64,000 nucleotides of DNA from Rhodosorus marinus (lineage: Eukaryota > Rhodophyta > Stylonematophyceae > Stylonematales > Stylonemataceae), in the NCBI GenBank assembly GCA_029953675.1, contig JAMWBK010000007.1, positions 1,178,001 through 1,242,000 of the forward strand, in the 5' to 3' direction. The notes beneath the pieces are model-generated. The model had not been told where the DNA came from. It was given only the letters and a program-made list of their open reading frames with translations, and did no database searches. This document shows positions 11,883-21,938 of this stretch, in pieces (the first letter of the stretch is position 1; every line of letters begins with the position of its first letter). A program made the position numbers and the translations under genes.

Positions 11883-12535
11883 TTGCCAGAGGCAAAAACC
11901 ACTCCGACACTCAGCGGGAAAGTTGAATCCACTGCCTGCTCCAGACGGGAGATTTCAGCCGTATCGATGGATTTCATTGGCGCCATAACCGAGGACGGGT
12001 TCGACGCGATCTTCGTGATCGTCGATCGCTTCACAAAGTATGCCCGTTTCTTACCGACAACGACAACGGCGACTGCGCAACAAACCGCGAAGCTGTTCTT
12101 ACGTCATTGGGTTAGGTTTGCTGGTATACCTATAGACATCATTTCTGACCGAGATCCAAAATTTCCGGGACTGTTCTGGAGGGAATTGTTGAAGATGCTG
12201 CAAGTAAGGCAAAACTTGAGTACAGCATATCATCCACAGACAGACGGACAGACAGAGCGAGTCAATCAGACGCTGGAGACGTACCTGAGGTGTAGTTCGA
12301 CTGCAACGAATTGGGCAGAAGATCCTATCGATTGCAGAGCTGGTGTACAATCGTCAGATCTCGGAAGCGACGCAGTTCTCCCCATTTGAGCTACTTTATG
12401 GGGCAAATCCATCCTTACTACCTGATCTCATTATTCCGGACGATACCCCGACTACCCCTTTACCGGAAGCAGCCGCAAACCTCCTACGCCGCCAACAGGA
12501 TCAACACTCCTTGCCCCCCGCCAAATTGGTAACGT
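11883..12535 (+). pseudogene. broken gypsy-type integrase (DDE core)
   Basis: The integrase core is visible: VSMDFIG (first catalytic Asp), FVIVDRFTKYARF, IISDRDPKF (second Asp) and YHPQTDGQTERVNQT (catalytic Glu). This order and spacing are those of Ty3/gypsy integrases. After about 12295 the frame shifts: the conserved continuation (YNRQISEATQFSPFELLYG) is in another frame at 12343-12535. The N-terminal zinc-binding domain is missing because the sequence upstream of about 11880 is replaced by the inverted arm. Its first residues are also diverged. It cannot make a full integrase. Confidence 0.85.
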
Positions 12536-12927
12536 AGCATCTATATAAGCTGGAGCTCCCGGGGAATTCTCAACTACATGATGTTCTTCATGTCTCGTTA
12601 TTACGAAAGTTCAATGGACCGGAACCTGAAGCCTCGCATGTAGTTCCCGCATTACAACCAGACATACCACAGCGCGAGTTGAAGTCAGTTTTTGGACATC
12701 GTCGAGACGAAAAGAACCTGAACGAATACTTCGTTTACTTTGAAGGCGAGTCAACGGACGACTTGAGATGGGTTGCCCTACCATCAACTACCGCAGAACC
12801 AGAATGCCAAGAAACAAATGCGGTATTATACAAACCTCCACAAGGCAGCTTCTTCTTTCACCGGATAGTTCTTTCTTTCGGCGGGGAGGAGTTGTTACGT
12901 CCTGACCGAACAAGTCAGCCGTCATGA
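12536..12927 (+). pseudogene. gypsy polyprotein C-terminal tail, chromodomain-like
   Basis: Downstream of the integrase, the sequence encodes the linker typical of gypsy polyproteins (LHDVLHVSLLRKF, just before 12620). A charged segment with an aromatic cage-like pattern follows at 12679-12790 (NEYFVYFEGE, DDLRW), which suggests a chromodomain-like module. The same coding segment is present inverted at about 11394-11582. A purine-rich tract (GGCGGGGAGGAG, about 12880-12891) sits immediately before the LTR and is the likely polypurine tract. Part of the tail overlaps the LTR start in this frame. Confidence 0.6.
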
Positions 12928-13193
12928 GTGTAGCCCAAAACGGGTCTAATAATAGTCGAGCCAAATGGCTGATATTTGGCTAATACTAGAAAAGTCTAGA
13001 TCTAATAATAGTAGTCTAGCAAACCCAGGACATGAACCGGAAGCCTATAAATACGGAAGTTACGACCTTCCGTCTCAGGATTAGAGCTCAAGGAGGGCAT
13101 CCAAGATAGATACAAGATAAAAGAAAAAGGGAATTTAGAATATTTAGAATTATTTTGGATCACCGACACACGTTGCGTCGCGCGTTAATGGAG
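12893..13193 (+). repeat. gypsy LTR, right copy
   Basis: It starts TGTTACG one base after the purine tract and contains a TATAAATA motif near 13047. Similarity to the inverted left LTR ends at about 13193 (TTAATGGAG). Length is about 300 bp. No CA terminus shared by both copies is evident at the break in similarity, so the exact end is uncertain. Confidence 0.75.
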
Positions 13194-13824
13194 AACGATC
13201 GCTGCAGGGATTGTCGTCGACATGTCGAGGTTGCTTGAGTGAGAAAATTTGCGAGGTGGATTTTTTTTTGCCGAAGAGAAACTTCTGCAGGATGCCTAAA
13301 GTCGGAAGACAGAGGGTTGTTGGGTATGGGACAGTAAAAGGCGCTATTTCACGTTTGACAATAGCAGTGGTAGTCCGACAGATGGACGTATGCGGCTCTG
13401 CAAAGAGGTTGATTGTGACATCCTGAGTACCTGGTCAGCAGCTGCCTCTCAGGGTAACCGTATCTGTGGAACACAGTCGTTCCGCTTTTCCGGAAATATA
13501 GTGACGAACACAGTCGTTCCGCTTTTCCGGAAATATAGTGACGATCTGCGCGTTCTGCCGGGAACTGTTGAGTGCTAATTATTTTAATTATTTGCGGGAG
13601 CGGCTGTGAGACTAGGAGATAACAGGATGATGTCTGTATCTTCAGCAGGCAGACATAGCGAGGACCGCCGCATCTTTTAGATCGGTGCAGTGCTTCTTCG
13701 TCTCTTTGGTTTGGTGTTCCGGATTATTGCGAACCAAATGCCCATTCCGCTACATGAAAATTATACTGTTATCAGGTTGGTGGGGGACTATAATATTTCG
13801 CATGGGTCCGCACTGACGCCACGG
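13194..13824. other. intergenic with a short tandem repeat
   Basis: About 0.6 kb between the retroelement remnant and the serpin stop codon. It contains the 37-bp tandem repeat listed separately. Short frames on the plus strand have no recognisable content. Confidence 0.5.
13469..13542. repeat. 37-bp exact tandem duplication
   Basis: Two identical 37-bp units starting gaacacagtcgttcc lie at 13469-13505 and 13506-13542. Each unit contains the small palindrome tttccggaaa. The origin is probably slippage; no function can be assigned. Confidence 0.85.
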
Positions 13825-15338
13825 TCAAAAGAAGCTTGGTTTTTTGATTACTCCGGAGAAAAGCACCATCCCGGAACGGTGCAGGATGGTAAACGCGAAC
13901 GGTCGATCCACGAGGAACTCAATTGGCGGCCTACCAAGGGACATTCTCATCATGGTCACAGCAGTAGCCGCCGCGGCTTTGGTGCCGTACTCGTCGACCT
14001 GTCAGTGTTGAAGACGACCAGGTGAGCGATCATTACGTACGCGGCTGAGATTTGATTCAATCTGAACAGTTGCTGCAACCAGCCTTACCTCAATAACAGC
14101 TTTGTGTGCAACATCTCCGATAATAGCATCATCACGAGTGCAGATCCCTTTCAGCATACCCAATTCCGAAAAGATGGACTCAATTCCCATGCTGCGTAGT
14201 ATATCCTTCACACTGGCTGCGTACTCAACCTTAAACCGGGGCATCTGCACCTTCACTTTTTGCATCTCCCACGGTGCACTCGATATCGCCCCATGTGGAT
14301 TAGGCACGTCTCCTGGTGAAGGCAGGGTCACGACAGCGTGGAAATCACCAGACTTTCCTGCTGGATAGTAATGACATGGGGCGCTTTTAGCTCGAGGAGT
14401 TCGAACGTATCCTCTCGTGTCGACTTGCTTTCAACCTACCGTACGGAAGCTTAACGCTCGCTTCTCCACTCGGCAACTTGCGGTACATGAAACTAGTCTG
14501 AAACGTCTTCATCATCTTACAGGTCTCTGTTGAGCCATCTGCCTGGGTGAACAGAGCATCTTCGGTCGCCTTTTCGGAGAACTGGGAACTCCACTGGCCT
14601 TTGAAGTACACTGCGTTCACCAGCATCGCGATTGCATCCTTGTGGAGCTTGGCCAGCAGATTCTTGATTAGACCATTTGTCTGGGCCTCCACCTGATCGG
14701 GCCGAACAGTAATTTCATGAAACCAAAGCATCAGGTTCCTTGTCCTTGGATGAGTCACTGCTCGGTGTGGTATTGCTCACCCATTCGTTGATAGGATCTG
14801 GACTCGTGGGAAGCGCCGCTGTATGTACTGACAGCTTGTCCATTTGCCATTTGTAGGCCGGCTTGAGGCTCTCCGACATCCACAGCGAGTTGACGAACTT
14901 TGTCTGGACTGCCTCAGTATCTATTTGCAGCTCTTCCGTGAGATTTTCCAAGACGTTCCCAGCGCACGGCAAGAACTTGTCCAACTCTTTTTCTCCAGCT
15001 GAACCTGCGGTTGTGCCCAACCTTACCATCGACATGGCAGCCGCGATGCTAAGAGGCGAAAAGAATACATTTTCCTTGGGATTTGACGCAATCATCGCGT
15101 CGAAAACGCTGCTACCAAAAGCATTCACGCTCTTCACCAGCTCATCATCCTTCATACCAACCCCGCAGAATCCACCCACAACGGCAGCTTCCTTAGCCAA
15201 CTCCAGGTCCCTTTGAAAAACCTCAGGCCTCTCTATCCTTCCGCGAAACCCAAAAAACCAAACAATCCAAAGCCCCAAAGCGCCCAAGAAAACTCGAACC
15301 GTCAAAGATTGGGATGCAACCCCCTTCCCCTTTCCCAT
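13825..15338 (-). CDS. serpin (serine/cysteine protease inhibitor), four exons
   Basis: Exons 15338-14781, 14692-14440, 14360-14089 and 13998-13825; introns 88, 79 and 90 bp, all GT-AG and phase-consistent. The product is about 418 residues. Residues 13-31 are strongly hydrophobic (VRVFLGALGLWIVWFFGF), a signal peptide or membrane anchor. Serpin blocks are clear: NVFFSPLSIAAAMSMV (helix B), INEWVEAQTNGLI across the first splice, AIAMLVNAVYFKGQW (strand 3A), and at the C terminus the hinge GTKAAAATAV, then RPPIEFLVDRPFAFTI and GVIKKPSFF. With G366 as P15, P1-P1' would be Met380-Ser381, with Arg379 at P2. The Ala-rich hinge argues for an inhibitory, loop-inserting serpin. The target protease is unknown; a Met or Arg P1 suggests elastase-like or trypsin/metacaspase-like targets respectively. 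Confidence 0.9.
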
Positions 15339-16363
15339 GGCTGTTCAAACCACACAGCAGGCTAAAATATCAGCGTGGGCGCACATAACCAGCTTCAACA
15401 ACACCAACAAAAGCATAGACCTAGCCGTGGTCACTAAGAACCTTTCCGTAACTATCCTCCTTCCCTCGAAGCTCCCCCCCCGCCCCCAACCAGTCTCTTA
15501 AGGCTGTCCACCAACAGATATCCACATCAGGTTTCCCCTCGTAGAAATATATCAAAACCAATCCAAAACACACCATCGCAGCATTCAGTCGATTTTGAAG
15601 AAAAAGAATCAATAATTATTCCTTTCATGACAATGTCAGTCAATATTTAAATTAATTGACTGAACAACATATGTGACACTTAAATTGGATTTAACGGTAT
15701 CATGGGCTGAATCCGTTGAAGCGCGTCTCACATCCAGAAACAAATTCAAGTTTTATTAGTTTTTTTGAGGGATAAATCTCAGGGGGCGTTCTGATTGGAT
15801 ATTGTTCAGGAGTTTAGTCATTGTGCGTTTTAATTGATTGATTTGAGGAGAGGGTTGGGGTTGTGATGGACTTGGAGAGGGAACGTTGTTTGTGAGATTG
15901 GATGGTCAATGTGTTTTGCGTCGGAAAGCTGTGAAGTATTTTCGTCGAATAGGGACCAGCGGATCTGGACAGATTCTTGAGGGAATCTCTAGTTCAGTTC
16001 TCGTGGAGAAACAGATATCTGGTGGGTGATGATTGGGTTGCTTACTGCTGATATCTCGGCGGTAAATCGTACGCTGGACAGGGTGAGGAGCGGGGCAGGG
16101 CAAGCGAAACTTGTTCTTTTACAGACACGCATTTGAAAAGCGCTTACCGTACTAAAGCACGCTTGTGTAGAACTGTCCCAAGCAACTGACCACTTGCCAA
16201 TCTACGGGGGAGCTTTTTAACCGTTGGCACCGCCTCGTGTAAGACCCAGCTGTCTCCAGCCGAATGGAGGATTCCCCTTGGGGTTTGGGAAGAAGGAGGT
16301 TGTCTGGGAAGAGCCTAGCTCTTCTGTTCTGCATTCGATTGTTTTAAACGCGGTTAAGTAGTA
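15339..16363. other. intergenic between divergent genes
   Basis: About 1.0 kb separating the serpin (minus) from the ZFPL1-like gene (plus), so it should contain both promoters. No clear TATA box or repeat stands out, and the short frames show no recognisable domain. Confidence 0.5.
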
Positions 16364-17436
16364 ATGGGTAGGTGTATTGGCTGTAGGAAACAGACGCAAA
16401 TTTTCTGCTACGTTCACCAGGAGTTTGTAGGTTTAGAGTGCCTTGTGGGTTCGCTTGGACATGCTCGGTGTTATGTTGGCTCGTATCGCGGTTGGGTTCA
16501 GGACAGTTCATACCCTTGGCCGCCGAAGTGTGTCGTATGTTCAAAGGAACTGATGTCGGATGATGGAGTTACTCGGTTGACGTGTCTAGGTACAGCATGT
16601 TACACTGCATCAGCACCTTCGTTTTCAACGGAAGTCTTAACCCCTTGCATCTTGGTCGTCTTAGCCATTGTTGAGGATTCATGTCTCATGAACAGAGCCC
16701 CAGGAGATGGTAAATGTCCGCATTGCGAGGTACTGATCAGTTCAGAAAGGCAAAGCGACCAGAGAAGCTCGTCCCCTTCGCTTATTCAAACAGCCCACTT
16801 GCTCTGATTGCCCTACCTAGACAAGCTTGGTTCCTCCTCGGACGGATGGAGGAGCTATCGCTCAAGACTTAAGGATCAAGTTGAAGGACGTACCTTTGGT
16901 GAACAGGCTCTCCCCGAACATTGAAATTTTGACTCCAGAGCAGGGAGATCCTTTTAGCGCGAGGGGAGGCGATGTGGCGATCGAAATCGGAGCAGGAGCA
17001 AACACGAAGATATCCTCGACAGGAGTTCAGAAATACGTTGATAGCGAGTCTGTGCATCAGAGTGGGATTGTACCGGAGCTGGACGAAGATGATAAGCAGC
17101 TGAAAGCTCAGAAGGAAAGAGGGCGTAGGACGTTCATGTCCGCACTGAGGTAGGGTGGGCTGCCATTACGGCGACGTAATGCTCAGTCTTGTTCTAAAGT
17201 CGACTGCCTCTGTTCTACCGAATCGGGGATGCAGATTCTTCAGAACACATCGAAGAGGGATGTTCTTCATATTCGTAGTTCTCGTTTGTGTTGCGATTTC
17301 CGTCGGTGTCATCAGGGCGGCAATTTCGCAGGGAACTGCGAATGTGGAACGTCGTCGGGATGCAGCTCGCGCTTTTCAAGAAACGACGAGGAATCCGAGA
17401 AACTTTGGAAACTTCGATTCAGAGCGCAGAATGTAG
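16364..17436 (+). CDS. ZFPL1-like Golgi membrane zinc-finger protein
   Basis: Exons 16364-16589, 16665-16729, 16821-17149 and 17235-17436; introns of 75, 91 and 85 bp; 273 residues (human ZFPL1 is about 310). The N-terminal B-box-like part matches ZFPL1: MGRCIGCRKQ, FCYVHQEF, HARCYVGSYRGWVQDS. A RING-like part follows: CVVCSKEL, TRLTCL, CPHCE. After the zinc domains comes LVPPRTDGGAIAQDL, as in ZFPL1. The C terminus has one membrane helix (MFFIFVVLVCVAISVGVI, about residues 219-236), fitting the single C-terminal anchor of the family, which in animals sits in the cis-Golgi and binds GM130. Two expected metal ligands look replaced (Cys to Gly in VGLEC, His to Glu in the second finger), and the loop after the second finger is short. 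The first intron is a multiple of three without stops, so its use needs a transcript. Confidence 0.8.
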
Positions 17437-18629
17437 CCCGATCTAGCTACCGGATGACACCCTCACGCGCTCCACTTTCACCAAAGAAGATGCGCTCTTG
17501 ATTTACTGAGACATCCTCTCTCTTTTCGATGACACAAATGGAACATCCAACCACGCACGTTGTCCCCCAGCCGATTCCCGTGGAGCTCCGGACAGTTAGT
17601 ACCATTGAAAAGCTGAGGCAGGGACCTTAAACCAGGTGATCGAAAGAATTGCAATTGTAAAACTCACGCGTACTAGTAAACCTAACAAAATTTTAATATC
17701 CAACAAGCCGCGCAATCCAACCAGCAATTATGAGTGTTGGTCTGTGTCAGAGATGCATGGGGTCCAACGCCATCCGATGCCTTAAAGCACGCGTTCTCTA
17801 CCATAATCTCCTCGGCGGCTTCGCTGATCATGAAGCTTCCCGTGAAGTCTAGTTTGAGGTGGTTTTAAATACTCACACGACTGGGGATCTCCAGTTCGTC
17901 CACCGTACCGAGCTAGACTTTCTGCTGATCTCGTCGGGGCCAGGAAGAGTGGATACCCGCTTCCCGAAGACATCAGCCAAACCATCAACGGACACCAGAT
18001 CGATTTAGAAACAAACTAACTCTAAAATTGAGAATCCATTTCCTAGATAAAAACCAGATAGAATATTTCGAAAGTTTCACAACCAACAATGCGCTCTATA
18101 TTTAGAAAATCCCCAAGCATTTTTTCTCCATTCCTCGATAAAAATTCGAACGAGGAAAAAAGTTTGGATCTTAAACTCAAAACCCTCACTTTCCGGGGAG
18201 GGACAGCTGTCAAATTCCAACGGATATTTTGTTTTGCTTCTGGAGGGTGATGAATGATGAATAGTTTTCCACGGCCACGATTAGTAAGTAATATTGGTCG
18301 GCTTTGAAATGATCATGCCATTGTGTGATTTCTTCTTTTTCTGGTCAAAAAATAAGGAGCGAAAAAGTAGTTTATGAGGGAGAGAGCAGTGGGCGAGAAG
18401 GGCCGACTTGGTCCCCAATAAAATTGTTTTGAAGTATGGAAATTTTTTATCGAGTTGAAGGAACTTGTGGATGAAGCTGTGGATTGATACTTATCAGAAT
18501 GGAGGGGATGTGGATTGGTCTGAGGTTGGTGGGGGGGGTGGGTGGGAATGGAGATGGGTAGATGAGAAAGGAAGAGAGAAAAGGAGGGATTAGAGAAGTT
18601 TTGAAGAGATCTAGCGATCCAATAAAGGT
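17437..18629. other. intergenic, no gene recognised
   Basis: About 1.2 kb between two plus-strand genes. Frames at 17782-17988 and 18313-18729 on the minus strand have biased composition (Pro, His, Ser, Asn) mirroring purine-rich DNA on the plus strand and no domain. The G/T-rich block 18500-18600 probably belongs to the promoter or 5' leader of the PGRL1-like gene. Confidence 0.5.
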
Positions 18630-19642
18630 ATGGATTCTTGTTTTGTATTTGGAGGGGGTAGATTGGGCTGTGGTTTGAGGGGTGTTGGAGGTGGTGTTTG
18701 CGAGAGGGTTGGTAGGGGAAGGGGATCATGCGTGATGTGCAATGTATCTGTGAAGGGGAAGGGGAAAACTCGTGGGATTTTGAAGATCGTCGAGGATGAG
18801 ACTTTGAACCAGTTTTTTGTGGATGATGGGAAGGGCGGGAGAAGGGAGCTTGACCAGAAAGAGAAGGAGTACCTCGTTATGGACGCTTTGCATGCGAGGA
18901 CGACACGTATGTATGGAGCCCCGCGGGATCTGGTAGTATCTGATGAGCAGTTGGATCTGCTGCAGGAGGATTTAATGTGGCAGGGATCTAGGGTCTTGCT
19001 TCTCAATGCGAAAGAAACAGGGTATCTCGAAGCTGCAAGGGCATATTACAGAAACGAACCCATCATGAGCGATCATGAGTTTGACGAGCTACGACAGGAG
19101 CTGGTCATGGAGGGATCTGTCGTAGCTGTATCTGACCGGCCAAAATGTAGCGTGGAAACGAGGATTTGCTCAACGGATCTTGCCCCTGACTCAAAGCGAA
19201 TGTTTGCTGTGCACCTTCCAGCGGCAGGAGTCGGCGCAATCGTTTGGGCAGCCATTTCCTATGGAATTCCGTTCCTTAGGAACGTGAGTGACCTTTATTC
19301 GCTCCTCTTCGGCCTACCCGTCGTTGTTTTGTTCTCAAAGGTGCGTCAGCAAGCGTATCAGGAGTATCTCTGAAAGCGCAAGGAGTCTGCTATAGCGTTG
19401 CTTAACCCAACTCTGAATCCTAGGTGACCACAAGCATGGTAATAAAGGATCCGTCTCAGATTCTTCGGGGTGCTTGCCCAAACTGCGGGGAGGACATAAG
19501 AGCACATTTTGGAAGTATCTTGACAATATCTGGTCCTCAGAAAACGTCTCAAATGAAGTGCGACCACTGCAGAGCCCAGTTAACTTTCCGCGCAGAAACG
19601 AGAAAAGTTGAAATCAACGCGAATAATATGACGCGCGCGTAG
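18630..19642 (+). CDS. PGRL1: PGRL1-like thylakoid protein (cyclic electron flow)
   Basis: Exons 18630-19340 and 19424-19642; one 83-bp intron (gtgcgt...cctag), phase 0; 309 residues. The first ~40 residues are Gly/Arg-rich without acidic residues, suitable for a plastid transit peptide. The body has the two repeats seen in PGRL1: SDEQLDLLQEDLMWQGSRV and MSDHEFDELRQELVMEGS. A KCSVETRICSTDLAPDS block follows, then two membrane segments (about residues 193-213 and 218-234), then a C-terminal zinc ribbon with CPNC at 255-258 and CDHC at 283-286. PGRL1 works with PGR5 in antimycin-sensitive cyclic electron transport around photosystem I. The match across all blocks, including the ribbon joined only after splicing, is strong. 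Confidence 0.9.
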
Positions 19643-20090
19643 AAAAGTGTCGTGCCAGTCGCCAAAGAAACTTGAAATGTGGGCGGTGCTAGTCCTGGAG
19701 CCCTAGGGACTGGGCTGGCAATGTAATCATTAGTGAGCGCGCTAACGGAACTTCAATTTCCACATGGAAACCGACCAACGCCCGGGCAGGTACGGGTGTA
19801 ATACAATAGAGTTTTTACTTTCTACTAAGGAATCCATGAGAATACGAAAAAAAGGACTAACAAGCGAGAATAACCTTCAGGAAGCAACAACAAAAACCGC
19901 GTCCCCCTGTGAAGTGCAAGGAAGCAATGCGAGCCATAAACGCCATCTCCCGCAGATTCGACCGGCCACTGCGCAAAAACTCTGAGACCGACCATCTACT
20001 CGTTAACGACTAGCAGGTCGCCTTGAGAGGATTGTCTTGTCCACGCTCAGATTCAGTGTTCCAGTTATTCGCAAGGCTCGAGGTCTCACC
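19643..20090. other. convergent 3' region
   Basis: About 450 bp between the 3' ends of the PGRL1-like gene and the convergent alpha/beta hydrolase. No gene or repeat recognised. It must hold both poly(A) sites, though I see no unambiguous AATAAA signal. Confidence 0.45.
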
Positions 20091-21938
20091 TCAGACTGTG
20101 TTGGCTATGGCTGGACCCTGCGGGGGGTTGTTTCTGGAAAGGGACTTCAAGTACGCGCTTGTCGGCCTCTCCCCAGGCATAGCGGTGCCGTTCGCAGTAG
20201 GCTCTTTGCCAAGCTTCATGCTGACACGGGCAAGCTTTACGTCGTCCAAAGCGACTCCACTCTGGATATCACTACTTGCTGCCTCAACTGGCTGCACAGC
20301 AGCCTTTGCCTCCTCATCCTTCCAAAAGACGTCAACTGGTGGAGGAGGGGTGGTCTCCCTAGGTATATCTTCAATTCGAGATGTGATTGACGTCGTGAAC
20401 CCAACGGCAAAGTTAAAGCGTTCGAGTGCTAGCATATCGATGCCTGCAAGATCCACCAGCCTTTTTATGTTTTTCCCGCCTGATCGGCGAGGTGACTTCC
20501 AGTATGCCCTCCATTCCTTGGCGGTCGGGGTCTTCGTAGCAATGAGTTTCTCCTTTTTCGCCGAACGCGCTGGTGCAGATTTTACAACCACGATCGTTTT
20601 CGGCTTTGGAGGGGCCTGGGGGGTCTCCTCAATTGGTTTTGAAGTAACCTGCTTAGCGCGAAAGACTTGCGCTTTCGCCTTCGCCTCACTGGCGGCTAAA
20701 GGTTTTGCGTCTTGGACAGCGCTCACCGGCACGCCGTTCGAAGCAGCGCTCTCTTCTGTAGTTGCGACTGGGCTAGGAGCCTCTAACACTTCAAAGCCTG
20801 GCTCGGTTTCTTTGGCATCTCGGGCTTGCGATTTTACAACTTTGATCACTCGTACTGGAGCTGCTGGTTCCGGTGTAGCAGGTTTGCTCTGCTCTACGGC
20901 TCCTTCAATCGCAGAATCCGCACTGACGTCGCTTACGAAGGACGCGATCTTCTGGATGTTCGCCGTCCTCTGCTCCGGAATGTCTCCGAACACCGCGTGT
21001 CCTTCCCCAGGAAGCTTAACCAACTCTTTCCGTTGGAACACAGTTGCTTTTTTCATGATCAACTCCGAGTTTGATATGCTCGAGCGGTGGTCGAGCTCCT
21101 TGTGCAGAATTAGCAAATTATCGAGCGTAACTCGTGGCAAACTCTGCTCGAGATCATTGGATAGATCCATAATAAGTGCACCACATGCGCATCGGAGAAT
21201 CGTATTGTACCCACTAAGTGGATCCTCCTTGGAGAACGCAGCCGCTTCGGCGTCGCCGAACATTTTGTCCCAGTCTGTCTTGGAGATCACATCCGGTAGC
21301 TCCCATTCTGGAGTTAGGTTTCGCATGAGGTTGAGCCCACCCTTCACTAATGGCATTGACATCTCTTCAATTCGTACGAGCGGAGAACACAAAATGACTC
21401 CCTTCAGCAAGTCAGCCAAGTCAGGTTTGAGGACTGCCTGCAACGATAACAGTCCACCAAACGATTCGCCGAGCAAGAACAGGGGTGTTCCCGGAGCTAC
21501 CGAGTCCTTGAGTCGCAGCAGAGCAGCTTCAATTTCATCCATGAAGTCTTCCGGTTCCTTGGCATACATGCGAAATCCGTCAATATCGTCGGACTTTCCG
21601 TGAGAAGGGAGATCCAATCCGTGCACAACAGCCTGCGAATCTTTGCAGAGTCCTTCAGCTAGCTCAGCATACCACCCCGAGTGGAACAAAAAACCATGCA
21701 GCACGAGAACGGCGGCAGCGGGCTTTCCTCCAGGAACTCTTCTCCTTTCAAAAACCTCACGAGAAGGATCTCTTGCTGACGTGATTGGCTCCCCATCAAA
21801 ACCAACACTCCAATTCAGCTGGGACATGCTCGTGAGGCCTTTCCGCCACGCGCTAGCCCTCCGCCCTTGTAAGGTTGAAGCTGCATAGTTCAGCTCCTTC
21901 ACTCCAACGCCGCCAACAAATCCAAGCTCACCAGCCAT
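20091..21938 (-). CDS. monoacylglycerol-lipase-like alpha/beta hydrolase with long C-terminal extension
   Basis: Single exon, 615 residues. The hydrolase domain is residues about 40-340: oxyanion-hole VLHGFLFHSGW (79-89), nucleophile elbow GESFGG (Ser159), Asp283 in KELDHRSS and His314 in GEGHAVF, in the order and spacing of plant MAGL/caffeoyl-shikimate-esterase-type enzymes. Residues 345-615 form an extension rich in Ala, Pro, Lys and Glu, followed by a more ordered-looking piece (TAKEWRAYWKSPRRSGGK, then IDMLALERFNFAVGF) that I do not recognise; the neighbouring paralogue lacks it. Translation may start at Met38 (MSQLNWSVGFDGE), which lines up with Met38 of the paralogue; the 37 residues before it could be a targeting peptide in both. 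Expected role: hydrolysis of monoacylglycerol or a related ester. A 526-codon antisense frame (20023-21603) is a composition shadow. Confidence 0.85.
   Translation of the reverse strand: MAGELGFVGGVGVKELNYAASTLQGRRASAWRKGLTSMSQLNWSVGFDGEPITSARDPSREVFERRRVPGGKPAAAVLVLHGFLFHSGWYAELAEGLCKDSQAVVHGLDLPSHGKSDDIDGFRMYAKEPEDFMDEIEAALLRLKDSVAPGTPLFLLGESFGGLLSLQAVLKPDLADLLKGVILCSPLVRIEEMSMPLVKGGLNLMRNLTPEWELPDVISKTDWDKMFGDAEAAAFSKEDPLSGYNTILRCACGALIMDLSNDLEQSLPRVTLDNLLILHKELDHRSSISNSELIMKKATVFQRKELVKLPGEGHAVFGDIPEQRTANIQKIASFVSDVSADSAIEGAVEQSKPATPEPAAPVRVIKVVKSQARDAKETEPGFEVLEAPSPVATTEESAASNGVPVSAVQDAKPLAASEAKAKAQVFRAKQVTSKPIEETPQAPPKPKTIVVVKSAPARSAKKEKLIATKTPTAKEWRAYWKSPRRSGGKNIKRLVDLAGIDMLALERFNFAVGFTTSITSRIEDIPRETTPPPPVDVFWKDEEAKAAVQPVEAASSDIQSGVALDDVKLARVSMKLGKEPTANGTAMPGERPTSAYLKSLSRNNPPQGPAIANTV

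Larger units (their letters stand above)
11074..13193. mobile_element. rearranged Ty3/gypsy LTR-retrotransposon remnant with ~800-bp inverted arms
   Basis: Left arm 11074-11867 is the near-perfect reverse complement of right arm 12394-13193; differences are a few substitutions and single-base indels. Each arm carries the end of a gypsy polyprotein, a purine-rich tract and an LTR starting TGTTACG. The 526-bp spacer holds integrase-core sequence that runs on into the right arm. The right half (integrase, C-terminal domain, LTR) is therefore the collinear 3' end of one element, and the left arm is a second, inverted copy of that 3' end. No 5' half (gag, protease, reverse transcriptase, RNase H) is present and I see no target-site duplication, so this is a broken, non-autonomous structure. 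The high identity of the arms suggests it is young or homogenised. Confidence 0.85.

Noticed and set aside
20023-21603. 526-codon plus-strand open frame
   Set aside because: It is exactly antisense to the MAGL-like hydrolase, has serine-rich sequence without any domain, and its length follows from the codon bias of the real gene.
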